Shown here one piece after another: positions 6,301 to 8,477 of a stretch of 8,477 nt of DNA (its first letter is position 1; each line of letters opens with the position of its first letter). Below the pieces are notes generated by a model. It ran no database searches and had not been told where the DNA came from. It saw nothing but the letters and a program-made list of their open reading frames with translations. The translations under genes and the position numbers were made by a program. The DNA is taken from contig OMRF01000357.1 in assembly GCA_900313435.1 (NCBI GenBank), positions 1 to 8,477 of the forward strand, in the 5' to 3' direction. The DNA comes from an uncultured Lachnospiraceae bacterium (lineage in GTDB: Bacteria; Bacillota; Clostridia; Lachnospirales; Lachnospiraceae).

Positions 6301-7131
6301 ATGTCAAAGAAATACAAATATGGCTTCATAGGCGCGGGAAACATGGGAAGCGCCATGATAAGCGGACTTCTTGAAAGCGGACTGGCTGAAAAGAAGGATA
6401 TAACCTTTATCACCTCCCATGAGGACTCCGCGAAAAAAACAGAGGATCGTTTCGACATATCAAGATCTGCTGATGCCGCAACGCTTTCAAAAGAGAGTTC
6501 TGTCATCATACTTGCCGTAAAGCCTGCGCAGTTAAATGATATCCTTTCTTTGATAAGGGAGTCTCTTGACGCTGAGAGCATAGTAGTCTCAGTCGCTGCC
6601 GGAAGGAGCATTTCAGATATCGAAAGCTCCCTTTTATCCATAACTGTCGCCGGAAGGCTTAGGGTGGCGCGCGCCATGCCGAACACCCCCGCTGCTGTAG
6701 GCGAAGCAATGAGCGCTGTATGCTTCAACGACAGATTCTCTGAAGATGATAAGGAGATCGTTCTTTCAATATTCAGATCCTTCGGTGCCGCCGAGGAGAT
6801 AGACGAGGGGCTGATGGATACCGTGACCGGGCTTTCAGGCTCTTCTCCCGCCTTCATCTACATGCTGATAGAAGCTATGGCGGATGAAGCAGTACGCCGC
6901 GGAATGAAGCGCGACAAGGCCTATACCTTTGCGGCTCAGGCAGTAAAGGGCTCAGCCGAGATGGTACTGAAGACAAAGAAGCACCCCGGGGAGCTGAAGG
7001 ATCAGGTCACGTCACCTAACGGAACCACCATTGCGGGAGTATGCGCTCTTGAGGAAAGAGGCTTTCGCTCTGCGATAATGGAAGGCATTGATGCCGCCAT
7101 CAGAAGATCTGAGGAGATGTCACAGAACTAA
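6301..7131 (+). CDS. proC: Pyrroline-5-carboxylate reductase
   Basis: Catalyses the last step of proline synthesis, NAD(P)H-dependent reduction of 1-pyrroline-5-carboxylate to L-proline, in the cytoplasm as a dimer-based oligomer. The 276-residue length is typical. The Rossmann domain opens with GFIGAGNMGSAM (dinucleotide loop GAGNMG, 11-16), continues with AVKP (72-75), VVSVAAG (95-101) and RAMPNTPAAVG (124-134). The C-terminal all-helical dimerisation and active-site domain contains TGLSGSSPAF (176-185) and the family signature LKDQVTSPNGTTIAG (232-246). No damage or missing residue was seen. The start ATG has GAGAGG (6284-6289) about eleven bases upstream, a modest ribosome binding site. 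It lies 20 bases after the aminotransferase stop, so the two are probably co-transcribed, and a hairpin terminator follows the gene. Confidence 0.97.
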   Translation: MSKKYKYGFIGAGNMGSAMISGLLESGLAEKKDITFITSHEDSAKKTEDRFDISRSADAATLSKESSVIILAVKPAQLNDILSLIRESLDAESIVVSVAAGRSISDIESSLLSITVAGRLRVARAMPNTPAAVGEAMSAVCFNDRFSEDDKEIVLSIFRSFGAAEEIDEGLMDTVTGLSGSSPAFIYMLIEAMADEAVRRGMKRDKAYTFAAQAVKGSAEMVLKTKKHPGELKDQVTSPNGTTIAGVCALEERGFRSAIMEGIDAAIRRSEEMSQN

Positions 7132-7150
7132 AATAGTTTTTTAAGGTATC

Positions 7151-7185
7151 AAAAAAGACCGGAGGGTTTTCCCTCCGGCCTTTTT
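7151..7185 (+). terminator. Bidirectional intrinsic terminator between proC and the chemoreceptor gene
   Basis: CCGGAGGG (7159-7166) and CCCTCCGG (7171-7178) form a perfect 8-base GC-rich stem with a TTTT loop. It is flanked by six A's on the left (7151-7156) and five T's on the right (7181-7185). On the plus strand it ends the aminotransferase-proC transcript. On the minus strand the same stem is followed by a T6 tract, so it also serves the convergent chemoreceptor gene ending at 7200. Confidence 0.92.
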
Positions 7186-7199
7186 CATTCCGTTTTCGA

Positions 7200-8477
7200 T
7201 CAGCCCTTTGTATTGAAGAATGAGAGAAGGTCTGTAAGCTCGTTTGCTATAGCTGAGAGCCTTTCGGATATATCCTTCATGTCCGATACGGTTGTATTGA
7301 CCTGCTCCATAGAAGCCGAGGTCTCCTGGCTGGATGCGGCATTCTCCTCTGAGATCGCCGAGAGTGAGGACATCGTATCGTTGACGGAGCTGCACTTCTC
7401 CCTGATGGAATCGCAGGCACTCTTTGCGCGCCCGAAGCTGTCGCGTACCTCCGCGATCTGGTCGGAAACGGTCTCCACGGATTCCTGGGCACTTCCTGAT
7501 ATCTCCTGCTGCCTTGTCATGATATTCGAAAGCTCGTCTACGGTCTTCACGGCAGAAGAACTCCTCGCTGAAAGGTGGTTCATTATCTCCGCGATGGATG
7601 CAGCCGATTCCTTCGACTGATCTGCAAGGTTTGATATCTCTTCCGCAACGACCGCGAAGCCCTTGCCGGCCTCGCCCGCGCGTGCCGCCTCTATTGAAGC
7701 ATTCAGTGAAAGGAGGTTGGTCTGTGTCGCTATGGAATCGATGGCGGATACGGCCTCCTGAACCTCTCCTACGAAGGAATCCACAGCCTTCATCGCGTCT
7801 GAAACCTCTGCCAGAGACATCTCTGTCTGAGCCATGGCTTCCTTCAGCTCGTCGAAGCTCGTCTTCATGTCGTTGGAGTGAGCTGCCATCTCATTCGCCT
7901 TCTGATCGGAGGATGTAACCTCTTCCGTAAGGTCCTCTACAGATGTCACGATATCGCCGATAGCCTGAACGCCGTCCTGAATGGTCTCTGCCTGGGATGT
8001 AGCGCCTGTCGCGATCTCTCCTACAGCTTCGGTCACGCTCTCGGAATTCTCTTCCGTATTTATGGCGGATTCCGTCATCGTCTTCGCGGAGTCCGCTATC
8101 TCATTCGCCTTGTCCGTGATGCCGGAGATCACCTCAGTCAGCTTGTCGCGGAGACTAGCCGCATTTCTGGCGAGAGCTCCGAGCTCGTCCTTTCTCTGAA
8201 GGGACTTCTCATCAAGTGTAAATACGAGATTTCCACTTGATATCTTTGAGTTTGCGTTGTCGGCATCAATAACGACTTTTGCCATCTTGTTTGCAAGGAT
8301 GACCGCAATGATGAGGAAGGCAACTACCACGACGGCAGCGATAATAAGCATCATGAGCAGCGCATTCAGGATTGCTTTTTCAACGTCAGCCCTGGGAATA
8401 CCGGCAAAGAACATACCGACAGCGGAACCGGTCTCATCTATTATGGGAAGGTATGATACGAAATACGCCTTGCCTAC
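7200..8477 (-). CDS. Methyl-accepting chemotaxis protein, partial (sensor domain cut by right window edge)
   Basis: Membrane chemoreceptor that signals through CheA/CheW to the flagellar motor. The frame is open to the right edge, so the true start lies outside; the internal ATG at 8414 is not the start. The 425 visible residues begin with the last strands of a Cache-type extracellular domain (GKAYFVSYLP, then an IIDETGSAVGMFFAG stretch), typical of single-Cache receptors. A transmembrane helix of about 25 hydrophobic residues follows (NALLMML... to ...AVIL, about 8370-8295), then a HAMP linker (to about 8140) and a long coiled-coil signalling domain. The conserved hairpin tip reads NLLSLNASIEAARAGEAGKGF, followed by AVVAEEISNLADQS (about 7718-7617). 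ISEENAASSQETSASM near the C-terminus looks like a methylation region. About 157 residues follow the tip, roughly 22 heptads, suggesting a 44-heptad class receptor (inferred). There is no C-terminal CheR-docking pentapeptide; it ends FFNTKG. The ligand is unknown. Confidence 0.95.
   Translation of the reverse strand, partial: VGKAYFVSYLPIIDETGSAVGMFFAGIPRADVEKAILNALLMMLIIAAVVVVAFLIIAVILANKMAKVVIDADNANSKISSGNLVFTLDEKSLQRKDELGALARNAASLRDKLTEVISGITDKANEIADSAKTMTESAINTEENSESVTEAVGEIATGATSQAETIQDGVQAIGDIVTSVEDLTEEVTSSDQKANEMAAHSNDMKTSFDELKEAMAQTEMSLAEVSDAMKAVDSFVGEVQEAVSAIDSIATQTNLLSLNASIEAARAGEAGKGFAVVAEEISNLADQSKESAASIAEIMNHLSARSSSAVKTVDELSNIMTRQQEISGSAQESVETVSDQIAEVRDSFGRAKSACDSIREKCSSVNDTMSSLSAISEENAASSQETSASMEQVNTTVSDMKDISERLSAIANELTDLLSFFNTKG

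Noticed and set aside
6270..6857. 195-codon minus-strand reading frame opposite proC
   Set aside because: It mirrors the codon pattern of proC; its Ser/Ala/Leu-rich product is typical of antisense shadows, and proC is an intact, recognised gene.
8412..8414. ATG as the start of the chemoreceptor
   Set aside because: The frame continues upstream to the window edge with Cache-domain-like sequence (GKAYFVSYLP), so this Met is internal and the gene is partial.
1..8477. Mobile element, prophage, CRISPR array, toxin-antitoxin pair or defence system
   Set aside because: No transposase, integrase, terminal repeats, spaced repeat array or accessory-gene signature was seen; all complete genes are conserved housekeeping families with intact motifs.

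Overview
The window looks like ordinary chromosome of a motile Gram-positive anaerobe, most probably Clostridia of the Lachnospiraceae type. This is inferred from the moderate GC content, strong AAAGGAG-type ribosome binding sites on several genes, a class Ic aspartate aminotransferase, a YhdE-type Maf protein, and a Cache/HAMP chemoreceptor with a long cytoplasmic hairpin. No taxon can be fixed from sequence reading alone.

Layout, left to right. (1) Positions 1-230, minus strand: the 5' end of an unrecognised polar, probably disordered protein that runs off the left edge. It has a good ribosome binding site, a leader containing a hairpin and direct repeats, and its own promoter at about 326-353. 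(2) Positions 384-4929, minus strand: a tightly packed run rarA -> maf -> clpB in the direction of transcription. Both junctions are 4-base stop/start overlaps (GTGA and ATGA), so the three genes are very likely one translationally coupled transcript. (3) Positions 4930-4999: a 70-base divergent promoter region with an imperfect 17-base palindrome. (4) Positions 5000-7131, plus strand: class Ic aspartate aminotransferase followed 20 bases later by proC. (5) Positions 7151-7185: a strong hairpin terminator that can work in both directions. (6) Positions 7200-8477, minus strand: a methyl-accepting chemotaxis protein whose sensor domain is cut off by the right edge.

How the genes fit together. 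The minus-strand operon groups genome and proteome maintenance: a replication-fork AAA+ ATPase, a nucleotide house-cleaning pyrophosphatase and the ClpB disaggregase. The divergent operon is amino acid metabolism: aspartate/glutamate transamination and the last step of proline synthesis. The chemoreceptor, and possibly the left-edge gene, point to motility.

I found no phage, transposon, CRISPR array, tRNA or rRNA, and no convincing new biological system. The genes are conserved housekeeping families. The points worth a second look are gene order and coupling, the compact divergent promoter region (with a possible leaderless rarA mRNA), and the structured leader of the unidentified left-edge gene. 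No stretch longer than 300 bases lacks a gene; the longest gap is 231-383, described below.
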